Shown here one piece after another: positions 8,021 through 17,666 of a stretch of DNA of 64,000 nucleotides. Position 1 is the first letter of the stretch. Every line of letters starts with the position of its first letter. The position numbers and the translations under genes are program-made. This stretch comes from Pseudoduganella buxea (GTDB taxonomy: Bacteria > Pseudomonadota > Gammaproteobacteria > Burkholderiales > Burkholderiaceae_D), in NCBI RefSeq assembly GCF_009720835.1, contig NZ_WNKZ01000009.1, forward strand, positions 39,883 to 103,882, read 5' to 3'. The notes beneath the pieces are model-generated. The model did not search any database. It was not told the DNA's origin and saw nothing but the letters and a program-made list of their open reading frames with translations.

Positions 8021-10591
8021 ATGCATCAACCACTTCAGCGCCAGCTCGTCCTGGCCATCGCCGCCGCCCTGCCCCTGTTCGCCATCGCGCAGGAATCTGC
8101 CCCCATCGACAAGGTCGTCATCACCGGCTCGAACATCCGCACCACGCAGAAGGAAGGCGCCAGCGCCGTGCAGGTAATCTCGGCCAAGGAAATCGCCGCC
8201 AGCGGCAAGGCCAGCATCGCCGACGTGATCCGCGCCATCTCCGCCAACAGCGGCAACAGCTACAACGAGCAGTACACGGGCAGCTTCTCGGCCGGTACGG
8301 CCGGCCTGTCGCTGCGCGGCATCGGCCAGAAGAACACGCTGATCCTCGTGAACGGCAAGCGGGTCAGCCCGTATGCGACGGCGCAGGACCTGCAGGAAGT
8401 CTTCGTCGACCTGAACAGCCTGCCGATGGCGGCGGTGCAGCGCATCGAAGTGCTGAAGGACGGCGCGTCGTCCGTCTACGGCTCCGACGCCGTGGCCGGC
8501 GTCGTCAACCTGATCCTGTACAAGGAATTCACGGGCACCGAGGTGACGGGCCAGTACGGCGGTTCGACGGAAGGCACGGGCCAGCGCGAGAAAAGCGCCG
8601 CGCTGCAGGCGGGCTTCGGCAAGCTCGATGCGGACGGCTACAGCGTCGTGCTGTCGGTCGACGCCCAGCAGCGCGACACCCTGCAGCAGACCGACGTGGC
8701 ATGGCTGAAGGACAGCGACTTCCGCGGCAACCCGAGCGGCACGCTGGGCTGGACCCCGACCAACTACGTCAACGGCAATCCGACCCAGCTGCTGGGCGGC
8801 CTGCAAGGCCCGCTGCAGCTGCAGCCCTACAGCGCCATCACGCCCGGCAAGAGCGGCCAGGTGCTGGCCTTCAATCCGTCCCGATACCGCACCTTGATCC
8901 CCAGCATCAAGCGCGTGCACGCGTCGCTGCGCGGCACCGTGAAGATCGACGACGACAACGAAGCGTATGCAGACGTCCTGTACGGCCACTCGCGCGCCGA
9001 CCAGACCTTCGGCGCGCCGCTGACGGTGGGCAGCGGCCTGCGGGCCTGGAACAACGCCAGGCAGCAGCTCGACACGATCAACGTCGTGCTGCCGGTCGGC
9101 CATCCGAACAACCCCGGCACGACGCCGCTGCCCATCAACGCCACGCTGTTCGACCTGGGCGCGCGCATGAAGCAGGACAAGGTGGACTTCTTCCGCGTGC
9201 TGGCGGGGGCCAAGGGCACCGTGGCAGGCTGGGACTACGACGCCTCCATTGGCCGCTCGGGCAGCAAGTTGAAGGAGACGGTGCAGAACTTCGTCAACCG
9301 CTACGAATTCGAGAAGGTGCTGGCCGACGGCAGCTACGACTTCGTCAACCAGGCCAACAACAGCGAGGCGGTGCGCAACCGACTGCGCCTGTCCACCCTG
9401 CGCCCGGCCGAATCGAAGCTGACGACGGTGGACTTCTCGGCCACCCGCGAGTTGCTGCAACTGCCGGCCGGCCCACTGGGCTTCGCGGCCGGTGCCCAGT
9501 GGCGCCGCGAGGAGATGGATTCGCAAACGTCGACGGCCGTCCTGTCCGGCACCGAGCTGCGCCCGGCCATCAACATCATCGACGGCACGCGCGACGTGGC
9601 GGCGCTGTTCGCCGAGTTCAACGTGCCGGTAGTGAAGGACGTGACGGTCAACGTGGCCGGCCGCGCCGACCGCTACAGCGACTTCGGCAGCGCCTTCTCG
9701 CCCAAGGCCAGCGTGCGCTGGCAGGCGGCCCAGTGGCTGCTGCTGCGCGGTACCGTCTCGCGCGGCTTCCGGGCGCCGTCGCTGCCGGAGATTACCAACT
9801 CGACCTCCGTCAGCTACGGCAACGTGGTCGACCCGCGCGACCCGATCTCGCCGACGCAGGCGCGCGGCGTGACGAACCTGACCATCGCCAACGCCGACCT
9901 TAAGCCGGAGCGGTCGAACAACCTGAATCTGGGCGTGGTGCTGGCCCCGAGCAGCCGCACCAGCATCGGCGTCGATTACTATCACATCAGGACCAAGGGC
10001 GTGATCGACACCGAGTCGGCCGACAACATCATCGCCAACGAGGCGCAGGCGCCGCAGAAGGTGGTGCGCGACGCGCAGGGCCGCATCCTGACCCTGTATC
10101 GCCAGTACGCCAACCAGGGCGACCGCAACGTTTCGGGCATCGACATCGACCTGCGCCACACGCTGCCGCTGGGGTCATTCGGCAAGCTGACCGTCAACGG
10201 CCAGTTGAGCCGCGTGCTGAAGTTCGAGGCGCCGCTGGCATTGGGCGAGCCGCTGACGGAAGGCGCCGGCAACAACTGGTTCGGCTCCATCCCGAAATGG
10301 CGCGGCGTGACGGGTGCCACCTGGGACATCGGCGCCTGGTCGAACACGCTGGTGTGGAACTACGTGGACGGCTACGACCAGACCACGCGGCCCGGCGAGC
10401 GCGTCAAGCCGGTCGGCACCTTCGACGTGACCCTGGCGTGGAAGGCGACACCTGCGGCCACCGTCAGCCTGATCGTGCAGAACGTGGGAGACAAGCGGCC
10501 GTCGTGGGATTCGTCGCAGACCTTCTTCGACTTCACCCAGGCCGACCCGCGCGGACGGGTGGCGGCGGTGAAGGTGAATTACCGGTTCTGA
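8021..10591 (+). CDS. TonB-dependent outer membrane receptor
   Basis: An 856-residue outer membrane receptor. Residues 1-24 form a signal peptide ending AIAQ. The plug domain follows (about 30-165) with VVITGSNIRTTQ, LSLRGIGQKNTLILVNGKR and IEVLKDGASSVYGSDAVAGVVNLI. The remainder is a beta-barrel ending in VNYRF, the C-terminal aromatic signal for outer membrane insertion. The ITGSNIR start is typical of receptors that take up complex organic substrates in Proteobacteria with large TonB repertoires. No carbohydrase, siderophore gene or inner membrane transporter is adjacent, so the substrate is unknown. A good ribosome-binding site (AGAGGAAACC) precedes the ATG, and a possible Cys/Met-rich leader peptide lies upstream. 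Confidence 0.9.
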   Translation: MHQPLQRQLVLAIAAALPLFAIAQESAPIDKVVITGSNIRTTQKEGASAVQVISAKEIAASGKASIADVIRAISANSGNSYNEQYTGSFSAGTAGLSLRGIGQKNTLILVNGKRVSPYATAQDLQEVFVDLNSLPMAAVQRIEVLKDGASSVYGSDAVAGVVNLILYKEFTGTEVTGQYGGSTEGTGQREKSAALQAGFGKLDADGYSVVLSVDAQQRDTLQQTDVAWLKDSDFRGNPSGTLGWTPTNYVNGNPTQLLGGLQGPLQLQPYSAITPGKSGQVLAFNPSRYRTLIPSIKRVHASLRGTVKIDDDNEAYADVLYGHSRADQTFGAPLTVGSGLRAWNNARQQLDTINVVLPVGHPNNPGTTPLPINATLFDLGARMKQDKVDFFRVLAGAKGTVAGWDYDASIGRSGSKLKETVQNFVNRYEFEKVLADGSYDFVNQANNSEAVRNRLRLSTLRPAESKLTTVDFSATRELLQLPAGPLGFAAGAQWRREEMDSQTSTAVLSGTELRPAINIIDGTRDVAALFAEFNVPVVKDVTVNVAGRADRYSDFGSAFSPKASVRWQAAQWLLLRGTVSRGFRAPSLPEITNSTSVSYGNVVDPRDPISPTQARGVTNLTIANADLKPERSNNLNLGVVLAPSSRTSIGVDYYHIRTKGVIDTESADNIIANEAQAPQKVVRDAQGRILTLYRQYANQGDRNVSGIDIDLRHTLPLGSFGKLTVNGQLSRVLKFEAPLALGEPLTEGAGNNWFGSIPKWRGVTGATWDIGAWSNTLVWNYVDGYDQTTRPGERVKPVGTFDVTLAWKATPAATVSLIVQNVGDKRPSWDSSQTFFDFTQADPRGRVAAVKVNYRF

Positions 10592-10701
10592 GCGTTCCCG
10601 CCAACCCGTATGATTGACAGCATGGGAAGCGCATAAAAGGCTTGCCGAGATTTGTTTCCTTAAGGAATAATTAATTCCCCAAAGAAACATCAAGGATTCC
10701 C

Positions 10702-11235
10702 ATGAACAGCAGTATGACCGTTCTCGTTATTTTGCTCGTGGTCGCCATGGCCGTGGCGACGCTCGCGGCCCTGAAGACAGCGAAGCGCCACGAGGCTACT
10801 TTCCGCGCCCGCCCGCCGATGACGGACAACGAACTGGAATTCTTCGGCCGGCTGGTCAAGGCCGTGCCGGAGCACTTCATCTTCCCGCAGGTTGCCATGT
10901 CTGCGATCCTGCAGACGACGGAAACGGACCGCAAGAAGGCCTACGGAGACCATCTGCGCATCGCCCAGCAGCGTGTCGATTACCTGGTGTGCAGGGCCGA
11001 TGGCAGCATCGTCGCCGTCGTAGAACTGGACGACAAAAGCCACAAGGCGGCCAAGGACCAGTTGCGCGACGCTCGCCTGCAGGGGGCCGGCATCCGCACC
11101 CTGCGTTTCGAATCGCGCAAGAAGCCGGCGGTGCCGGCGCTGCGCGATGCGCTGATTCCGCCGCCAGCAGTGGAGACGCCGCGCGCCGTGCCGCCCACCT
11201 TACACGTCGTGCCGGCAGCCGTGGCTCAGACCTGA
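10702..11235 (+). CDS. Membrane-anchored DUF2726 protein
   Basis: A 177-residue protein with one N-terminal membrane span (about residues 5-24) and a soluble domain of the DUF2726 type: FPQVAMSAILQTT, HLRIAQQRVDYLVCRADGSIVAVVELDDKSH and a basic end. The D-x-E-x-D-like arrangement (VDYLVC... VVELDDKSH) resembles the active site of restriction-endonuclease-fold nucleases, and the family is often described as such; activity here is inference. The last residues are Pro/Ala-rich and dispensable-looking. Its stop codon overlaps the converging aldehyde dehydrogenase gene by 10 bases. Confidence 0.75.
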   Translation: MNSSMTVLVILLVVAMAVATLAALKTAKRHEATFRARPPMTDNELEFFGRLVKAVPEHFIFPQVAMSAILQTTETDRKKAYGDHLRIAQQRVDYLVCRADGSIVAVVELDDKSHKAAKDQLRDARLQGAGIRTLRFESRKKPAVPALRDALIPPPAVETPRAVPPTLHVVPAAVAQT

Positions 11236-12710
11236 ATCCACGTCGTCTTCAACTCCGTATATTTATCCAGCGCGTGCAGCGACTTGTCGCGGCCGTTGCC
11301 GGACTGCTTGTAGCCGCCGAAGGGCACGGTGATGTCGTCGTTGTCGTACTGGTTGACGTGCACCGTGCCTGCGCGCAGCGCGCGTGAGGTGCGGATGGCT
11401 TTCGACAGGTCGGCCGTCCACACGGCCGCGTGCAGGCCGTAGGGCGAGGCGTTGGCCTGCCTGACCGCCTCGTCGACGTCCGTGAAGCCAAGAACGGACA
11501 GCACGGGCCCGAAGATTTCCTCGCGGGCGATGCTCATGCCGGCGTCGACGCCGTCGAAGATGGTGGGCGCGACGTAGTAGCCGCCCGTCTCCAGCCTGAC
11601 CCGTTCGCCGCCCGCCACCAGCCGCGCGCCGGCCGCCTTGCCCTGCTCGATATAGCCCAACACGGTGTTCAGCTGGATATCGTCGACGATGGCGCCCATC
11701 ACGGTCGCCTCGTCCAGCGGGTCGCCCGGCGCGAAGGCCGGCACCATCGCCAGCGCCTGCTCGATGAAGCGCTCGCGGATCGATTCCTCGACGAACAGGC
11801 GTGACGGCGCATTGCAGCTTTCGCCCTGGTTGAAGAAGATCGAGCCGATCGACGCGGCCACGGCAGCGCCCAGGTCCGGGCAGTCGGCGCAGACGATATT
11901 GGCCGACTTGCCGCCCAGTTCCATCCAGGCCCGCTTCAGGTTCGACTGGCCCGCCATCTGCATGATCTGCCGGCCCGTGCGGGTCGAGCCCGTGAAGGCG
12001 ATGCAGTCCACATCCATGTGCAGCGCCAGCGCGGCGCCGGCTTCATTGCCGAAGCCCGGCAGCACATTGAACACGCCCGGCGGAATGCCCGCCTGCAGCG
12101 CCAGGTCGGCCAGCCGGAGCGCCGTCAGCGGCGACTTTTCCGAGGGCTTGAGCACGACGCTGTTACCCGCCGCCAGGGCCGGGGCGATCTTCCACGACGC
12201 CATCAGCATCGGGTAGTTCCACGGCACGATGGCACCGACGACGCCGACCGGCTCGCGCGTGATCAAGGCCAGGCTGTCGCTCGGGGTGGGGGCGATTTCG
12301 CCATACACCTTGTCGATGGCTTCGCCGTACCAGCGGATGCAGTTGGCGGCGCCCGCGACATCGACGGCCTGGCTGTACTTGATGGGCTTGCCCATGTCCA
12401 GCGTTTCCAGCAGCGCCAGTTCGGCCGCGTGCTGTCCCATCAGGTCGGCGAACTTGAGCAGGATGCGCTTGCGTTTCGCGGGCGCGAAAGCGGCCCAGCG
12501 GCCGTCGTCGAAGGCGGCGCGGGCGGCGGCCACGGCGACATCGACGTCGGCGCTGTCGCAGCGGGCCACGACGCCCAGCTTGCGCCCGTCGATGGGCGAG
12601 TGGTTGTCGGACTGCCGCTCGCCCCGTGCCCAGACTCGTTCGCCATCGATCAGGGCGCGGCCGTCGATCTGCAGGTCGCGCGCGCGTTCGTGCCAGGTAG
12701 TGGTCGTCAT
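11226..12710 (-). CDS. Aldehyde dehydrogenase, PuuC/KauB-like
   Basis: A 494-residue NAD(P)-dependent aldehyde dehydrogenase. The cofactor site is seen at PWNYPMLMASWKIAPALAAGNSVVLKPSE and FTGSTRTGR, the general-base glutamate in MELGGKSAN, and the catalytic cysteine in FFNQGESCNAPSR. Overall it looks most like gamma-glutamyl-gamma-aminobutyraldehyde dehydrogenase (PuuC) and the broad KauB enzymes of polyamine catabolism. This fits the PuuD-like hydrolase, PuuA-like ligase and SpuC-like aminotransferase found 4-8 kb away. It is transcribed alone, divergent from the catalase gene. Confidence 0.85.
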   Translation of the reverse strand: MTTTTWHERARDLQIDGRALIDGERVWARGERQSDNHSPIDGRKLGVVARCDSADVDVAVAAARAAFDDGRWAAFAPAKRKRILLKFADLMGQHAAELALLETLDMGKPIKYSQAVDVAGAANCIRWYGEAIDKVYGEIAPTPSDSLALITREPVGVVGAIVPWNYPMLMASWKIAPALAAGNSVVLKPSEKSPLTALRLADLALQAGIPPGVFNVLPGFGNEAGAALALHMDVDCIAFTGSTRTGRQIMQMAGQSNLKRAWMELGGKSANIVCADCPDLGAAVAASIGSIFFNQGESCNAPSRLFVEESIRERFIEQALAMVPAFAPGDPLDEATVMGAIVDDIQLNTVLGYIEQGKAAGARLVAGGERVRLETGGYYVAPTIFDGVDAGMSIAREEIFGPVLSVLGFTDVDEAVRQANASPYGLHAAVWTADLSKAIRTSRALRAGTVHVNQYDNDDITVPFGGYKQSGNGRDKSLHALDKYTELKTTWIQV

Positions 12711-12774
12711 GCCGGTCTCCTTGGTGGGTTTGTTCGATTCTACTGCGGGGCGCCCCGTGTGGACATTTAGGCAA

Positions 12775-12812
12775 TAGCTATCTCATCGATAGCTACAATA
12801 AATTTCTATAAT
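12775..12812 (+). promoter_or_regulatory. Catalase promoter with overlapping inverted repeat
   Basis: A perfect -10 hexamer TATAAT lies at 12807-12812. The expected -35 position (12784-12789) is poor and falls inside the perfect inverted repeat TAGCTATC-N5-GATAGCTA (12775-12795). A weak -35 covered by a palindrome suggests control by an activator or repressor that binds there. A further GATAGC occurs at 12834-12839. Confidence 0.5.
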
Positions 12813-12870
12813 GACAGGTGAGTCGATAGCATAAGCATTCTCCAAACATATAAATCAATAGGAAGAGTAT

Positions 12871-14439
12871 ATGAGCAATCTTCTCGCCAGCCAGCCGGCC
12901 CGTACGCTGTTGTGCGGCCTCGTCATGTTGTCCGGTGTAGCGGCCTTCGCTACCGGCGCGCAGGCGCAAAGCCAGACCAATGCCCAGACCCTGACCAAGG
13001 ATAACGGCGCCCCCGTGGGCGACAACCAGAACAGCCAGACCGCCGGCCCCGGCGGCCCCACCCTGCTGCAGGACGTGCACCTGGTGCAGAAGCTGCAGCG
13101 TTTCGACCGCGAGCGCATTCCCGAGCGCGTGGTGCACGCCACCGGCACGGGCGCCCACGGCACCTTTACGGCCACCGACGACCTGTCCGACCTGTCGAAG
13201 GCCAGGCTGTTCGCCAAGGGCACCGTCACGCCCGTGTTCGTGCGCTTCTCGACCGTGATTCCGGGCCGCTCCGGTGCGGAAACGACGCGCGACCCGCGCG
13301 GCTTCGCCACCAAGTTCTATACGCAGGAAGGGAACTTCGACCTGGTCGGCAACAACCTGCCGATCTTCTTCATCCGCGACGCCATCAAGTTCCCGGACAT
13401 GATCCACGCATTGAAACCGGACCCCGTCACCAATGTGCAGGAACCGGAACGGGTGTTCGACTTCTTCTCGCACGTGCCGGAAGCGACCCATATGCTCACC
13501 CGCGTCTATTCGAACCTGGGCACGCCGGCCAACTACCGCCAGATGCACGGCAGCAGCGTCCATGCGCTGAAACTGGTCAATGCCAGGGGCGGCTACGTGT
13601 ATGGCAAATTCACGTGGACGTCGCGCCAGGGCGAACGCAACCTGCGTCCCGGCGAGATCGCCGCCGTGCAGGGCAAGAGCACCAGTCACGCGACGGTCGA
13701 TCTGTATGATTCGATCGCCAAGGGCGCCTTCCCCGTGTGGGACCTGACGGTGCAGATCATCAAGCCCGAAGAGCTGGACAAATTCGACTTCGACCCGCTG
13801 GACGCCACCAAGGTATGGACCGGCGTGCCGCAGCGTAAAGTGGGCACGATGGTGCTGAACCGCGTGCCGGACAACTTCTTCGAGGCCACCGAGCAGGTTG
13901 CGATGGCACCGGGGAACCTGGTGCCGGGCATCGAGGCGTCGGAAGACCGCATGCTGCAGGGCCGCCTGTTCTCGTACATCGACACGCAGCACCACCGCCT
14001 GGGCGCGAACTTCCAGTCGCTGCCGATCAACAAGCCGCTGGTGCCCGTGGTGAACAACCATATCGACGGCGCGGCCAATACGTCCGGCCGCACGGGCCGC
14101 GTCAACTACGAGCCGAGCCGCCTGGCCCAGGTCAAGGAAGACCCGAATGCCCGCAGCAGCCAGCTGCCGCTGGCCGGCACGACGCAGCAGGCGCGCATCG
14201 CCAGGACCCTGAACTTCCAGCAGGCCGGCGAGTTCTACCGCGCCCTGCCGGCGCAGGAGCGTGACGACCTGATCGCCAACCTGTCGGGCGACCTGAAACG
14301 GGTGAAGAACCAGGACAGCCTGTACACGATGCTGTCGCACTTCTGGAAGGCCGATGCCGACTACGGCCGCCGCCTGGTGAAGGCCGTCGGTGCCGATGGC
14401 GCCAAGGTCGCCACCCTGGCCGCCGGGCTGAAAGAGTAA
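12871..14439 (+). CDS. Exported monofunctional heme catalase
   Basis: A 522-residue heme catalase with an N-terminal signal peptide (about residues 1-33, ending GAQAQ), so it probably acts in the periplasm like KatB of Pseudomonas. The distal histidine is in RIPERVVHATGTGAHG, the distal asparagine in GNNLPIFFIRD, and the proximal heme tyrosine in RLFSYIDTQHHRLGANF. It dismutates hydrogen peroxide. A good ribosome-binding site (AGGAAG) precedes the ATG and a strong terminator follows the stop, so it is a one-gene unit. It lies next to polyamine catabolic genes, whose oxidases can make peroxide, but no such oxidase gene is in the window. Confidence 0.92.
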   Translation: MSNLLASQPARTLLCGLVMLSGVAAFATGAQAQSQTNAQTLTKDNGAPVGDNQNSQTAGPGGPTLLQDVHLVQKLQRFDRERIPERVVHATGTGAHGTFTATDDLSDLSKARLFAKGTVTPVFVRFSTVIPGRSGAETTRDPRGFATKFYTQEGNFDLVGNNLPIFFIRDAIKFPDMIHALKPDPVTNVQEPERVFDFFSHVPEATHMLTRVYSNLGTPANYRQMHGSSVHALKLVNARGGYVYGKFTWTSRQGERNLRPGEIAAVQGKSTSHATVDLYDSIAKGAFPVWDLTVQIIKPEELDKFDFDPLDATKVWTGVPQRKVGTMVLNRVPDNFFEATEQVAMAPGNLVPGIEASEDRMLQGRLFSYIDTQHHRLGANFQSLPINKPLVPVVNNHIDGAANTSGRTGRVNYEPSRLAQVKEDPNARSSQLPLAGTTQQARIARTLNFQQAGEFYRALPAQERDDLIANLSGDLKRVKNQDSLYTMLSHFWKADADYGRRLVKAVGADGAKVATLAAGLKE

Positions 14440-14462
14440 GCGCACGTCCTGTCCGTGCAACA

Positions 14463-14497
14463 AGCCGTCGCCCTTTGACCGGGGCGGCGGCTTTTTT
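14463..14497 (+). terminator. Intrinsic terminator of the catalase gene
   Basis: AGCCGTCGCCC and GGGGCGGCGGCT form a long GC-rich stem around a short loop, followed by six T. It starts 23 bases after the catalase stop. Confidence 0.85.
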
Positions 14498-14680
14498 GCC
14501 CTGGGGACCGCGCAACATGCGTGGTATTCATACTACAATTGCCCGGCACGATATGCCCGGGCGTTCCCTGCCGGCCTGGCGACGCCGGCGCAAATCCGAG
14601 GACAGCCTCTTTCCGAAGCTGGTCCAATTGCCGGGTTCTGCCTTTATAATCGCGGATTTTCCGCCCGATATTTCTCGCCC

Positions 14681-16141
14681 ATGAACACCACCCTGATCAT
14701 CTTCGTCGTGCTCTACCTCCTGGGCACGCTGGCCGTCGGCATGTGGGCGGGCCGCCGCATCAAGAACACGGCCGATTTCGCCGTGGCCGGCCGCAGCCTG
14801 CCGCTGATCATGGTGATCACAACGACCTTTGCCACCTGGTTCGGCGCCGAAACCGTGATGGGCGTGCCGGCCAAGTTCGTCCAGGGCGGCCTGAATGCCG
14901 TCATCGAGGACCCGTTCGGCGCCGGCACCTGCCTGATCCTCGTCGGCCTGTTCTTCGCCACCAAACTGTACAAACTGAACCTGCTGACCATCGGCGACTA
15001 CTACCGCCAGCGCTACGGCAAGGGCGTCGAGGTATTCTGCTCCGTCACCATCATCCTCAGCTACCTGGGCTGGGTGGCCGCGCAGATCACGGCCCTGGGC
15101 CTGGTGTTCACGGTGCTGACGAACGGCGCCATGTCGCCCGCCGCCGGCATGGTGATCGGCACACTGGCGGTGCTGATCTACGTCGTCGTGGGCGGCTTCA
15201 TGGCAGTCGCCATCACGGACTTCATCCAGATGATCGTGCTCGTCGTCGGCATGACCGTCATCGCCTTCTTCGCCGCCGACCTGGCCGGCGGCGCCGACAA
15301 GGTGCTGGGCATGGCGCAGCAGGCCGACCTGTGGCGCCTGTGGCCCGAGCCGACCTTCACGGACATCGTCTTCTTCTTCGCCGCCGCCATCACGATGATG
15401 TTCGGCTCGATCCCGCAACAGGACGTGTTCCAGCGCGTGATGTCGGCCAAGAACGCGCCGACGGCGCGCAGCGGCGCCGTCATCGGCGGCGCCAGCTACA
15501 TCCTGTTCGGCTTCGTGCCCATGTTTATCGTCGCCGCCGCCGTCGTCGTCATGGGCGACAGCGCCATGGACATCGCCAAGAACGACTACCAGCGCCTGCT
15601 GCCCACCTTCGTCATGACGAAGATGCCGCTGGTGATGCAGATCCTGTTCTTCGGCGCCCTGCTGTCGGCCATCAAGAGCACTTCGTCGGCCACCCTGCTG
15701 GCACCGGCCACCAGCTTTGTCGAGAACATCCTGAAGAACCTGCGTCCGGACATGAAGGACCGCCAGCTTCTGCTGGCCATGCGCGTGACGATCGTTGTCT
15801 TCGCCACGCTGGTGCTGGCCTACGCCATCGCCATGCAGGGCACGTCGATCTACGAACTGGTGTCGAGCGCCTACCAGGTCACCCTGGTCGGCGCCTTCGT
15901 GCCGCTGGTGATGGGCCTGTACTGGAAGCGCGCGACGACGCAGGGCGCAGTGCTGTCGATCGGCGCCGGCATCGCCGTGTGGGTGCTGTTCTTCCCGCAG
16001 CTGACCAGCTGGGGCACCGCCTTCCCCGGCCAGCTGGCCGGCCTGCTGGCGGCATTCGCCGGCATGTTCGTCGGTTCGCTGGCGCCGCAGGTGCTGCAGG
16101 ACCGACAGGATGCGACCGCCCGCCTGCACGCAGGCGCCTGA
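14681..16141 (+). CDS. Sodium:solute symporter (SSS family)
   Basis: A 486-residue transporter with about 13 membrane spans. The SSS fold is recognised from FAVAGRSLPLIMVITTTFATWFGAETVMG in the first helices, LNLLTIGDYYRQRYGK after them, SIPQQDVFQRVMSAKN in the middle and LLSAIKSTSSATLLAPATSFVENI late in the chain. Members of this group carry polyamines, sugars, proline or carboxylates with sodium. The flanking polyamine genes make a putrescine-like amine a reasonable guess. A TATAAT box lies at 14645-14650, only about 30 bases before the ATG. Confidence 0.85.
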   Translation: MNTTLIIFVVLYLLGTLAVGMWAGRRIKNTADFAVAGRSLPLIMVITTTFATWFGAETVMGVPAKFVQGGLNAVIEDPFGAGTCLILVGLFFATKLYKLNLLTIGDYYRQRYGKGVEVFCSVTIILSYLGWVAAQITALGLVFTVLTNGAMSPAAGMVIGTLAVLIYVVVGGFMAVAITDFIQMIVLVVGMTVIAFFAADLAGGADKVLGMAQQADLWRLWPEPTFTDIVFFFAAAITMMFGSIPQQDVFQRVMSAKNAPTARSGAVIGGASYILFGFVPMFIVAAAVVVMGDSAMDIAKNDYQRLLPTFVMTKMPLVMQILFFGALLSAIKSTSSATLLAPATSFVENILKNLRPDMKDRQLLLAMRVTIVVFATLVLAYAIAMQGTSIYELVSSAYQVTLVGAFVPLVMGLYWKRATTQGAVLSIGAGIAVWVLFFPQLTSWGTAFPGQLAGLLAAFAGMFVGSLAPQVLQDRQDATARLHAGA

Positions 16142-16165
16142 AGCCCCCGCCCTGCCCAGCCGCGC

Positions 16166-17575
16166 TCAGCTCATCCAGCCGCGCCGCTCCAGGTCTTCCA
16201 GCGTGCGGTCCAGGCACAGGCGGATCAGTGCGATCATCTCGTCGATCTGGGCGCGCGTCATGACCAGCGGCGGCGCGATGATCATGCGGTCGCCCACGGC
16301 GCGCATGATGACGCCGTTGTTGAACATATGGCCGCGGCAGATCATGCCCACGCCCAGCGACGGGTCGAAGCGCACCTGGTAATGCACGTTGGCGGCCTTG
16401 CGCCGCACCAGGTTCAGCCCCGCCACGAAGCCGCAGCTCTCGGCCATGCCCACCAGCGGGTGCGCGGCCAGGCTGGCGAAGCGCGCCTTCAGGTAGGGCG
16501 CCGTGTCGTGCGCCACCTGCTCGACCAGCTTTTCCTCTTCCAGGATGCGGATGTTCTCCAGCGCGGCGGCGCAGGCCACCGGGTGGCCCGAGTACGTGAA
16601 GCCATGATTGAAGTCGCCGCCGGCCACGATGACGTCGGCCACGCGCTCGCCCACCAGCACGCCGCCCAGCGGCACATAGCCGGACGTGACGCCCTTGGCG
16701 AAGGTGATCAGGTCCGGGCGGATGTCGAACAGCTCGGAGGCGAACCATTTGCCGAGCCGGCCGAAGCCCGTGATGACTTCGTCCGCGATCAGCAGGATGT
16801 CGTATTTGTCGCAGATGCGGCGGATCTCCGGCCAATAGCCGGGCGGCGGGATGATGACGCCGCCGGCACCCTGCACCGGTTCGCCGATAAAGGCGGCCAC
16901 CTTGTCCGGCCCCAGCTCCTTGATGCGCTCTTCCAGCCAGCCCGCCGCGTGCACGCCGAATTCCTCCGGCGTCATGCCGGCGCCGTGGTCGGCGTAGCTG
17001 GGCTGGTTGATATGGACGATGCCGGGAATCGGCAGGCCGCCCTGCACGTGCATGCCGCTCATGCCGCCCAGCGACGCCCCCGCCATCGTGCTGCCGTGGT
17101 AGGCATTGTGGCGGCTGATGATGACCGTGCGGTCGGGCTGGCCCTGCAGGTCCCAGTAGCGGCGCACCATGCGTACATTGGTGTCGTTCGCCTCCGAACC
17201 GGAGCCCGTGTAGAACACGTGCTTGAAGCCGGGCGGCGCGATGCGGGCCAGCTTGGCCGCCAGCTGCACGGCCGGGATCGTGGTGGTGTTGAAGAAGCTG
17301 TTATAGAAAGGCAGCGTGTCCATCTGCCGCGCCACTGCCTGCGTGATGCTGGTGCGGCCGTAGCCGACATTGACGCACCACAGGCCCGACATGGCGTCGA
17401 GCACCTTGCGCCCTTCGGAATCCCACAGGTAGATGCCGTCGCCGCGCACCATCACGCGTACGCCCTTCTCGGCCAGCGCCTGGTGATCGGTAAACGGGTG
17501 CAGGAAATGGGCGGCATCGAGCCGCTGCAGGGCTTGCGTATCGGGCAGCTCCGGCACTTGCGGGATGGTCGTCAT
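16166..17575 (-). CDS. Class III omega-aminotransferase, SpuC-like (putrescine:pyruvate type)
   Basis: A 469-residue PLP-dependent class III aminotransferase. Visible landmarks are FYTGSGSEANDTNVRMVRRYW (phosphate cup), ISRHNAYHGSTMAGASLGG, IGEPVQGAGGVIIPPPGYW, LLIADEVITGFGRLG (PLP-ring Asp) and ITFAKGVTSGYVPLGG with the Schiff-base lysine. Closest in pattern to putrescine/spermidine-pyruvate aminotransferases. The start at 17575 (MTTIPQVPEL) has GGAGTCGATC ahead of it. It would turn putrescine into 4-aminobutyraldehyde, which the aldehyde dehydrogenase at 11.2 kb could oxidise. It is the last gene of puuD - ligase - aminotransferase, 91 bases behind the ligase gene. Confidence 0.88.
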   Translation of the reverse strand: MTTIPQVPELPDTQALQRLDAAHFLHPFTDHQALAEKGVRVMVRGDGIYLWDSEGRKVLDAMSGLWCVNVGYGRTSITQAVARQMDTLPFYNSFFNTTTIPAVQLAAKLARIAPPGFKHVFYTGSGSEANDTNVRMVRRYWDLQGQPDRTVIISRHNAYHGSTMAGASLGGMSGMHVQGGLPIPGIVHINQPSYADHGAGMTPEEFGVHAAGWLEERIKELGPDKVAAFIGEPVQGAGGVIIPPPGYWPEIRRICDKYDILLIADEVITGFGRLGKWFASELFDIRPDLITFAKGVTSGYVPLGGVLVGERVADVIVAGGDFNHGFTYSGHPVACAAALENIRILEEEKLVEQVAHDTAPYLKARFASLAAHPLVGMAESCGFVAGLNLVRRKAANVHYQVRFDPSLGVGMICRGHMFNNGVIMRAVGDRMIIAPPLVMTRAQIDEMIALIRLCLDRTLEDLERRGWMS

Positions 17576-17666
17576 GATCGACTCCTGGGGTGACTGCGGT
17601 GGGTGTTCGGCTGTGCAGTAATGCACTGCCGCGGCGCCGCCCGGCGCCGCTGACCTGCCTGGGCTT

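Noticed and set aside
7913..10159. A long minus-strand frame opposite the TonB-dependent receptor
   Set aside because: The receptor gene has a signal peptide, plug motifs and C-terminal aromatic signal. The antisense product is compositionally biased and without motifs.
12774..12839. OxyR binding site before the catalase gene
   Set aside because: ATAG and CTAT tracts are present, but their spacing (13 bases between the nearest pair) does not follow the four-tract, seven-base rule.
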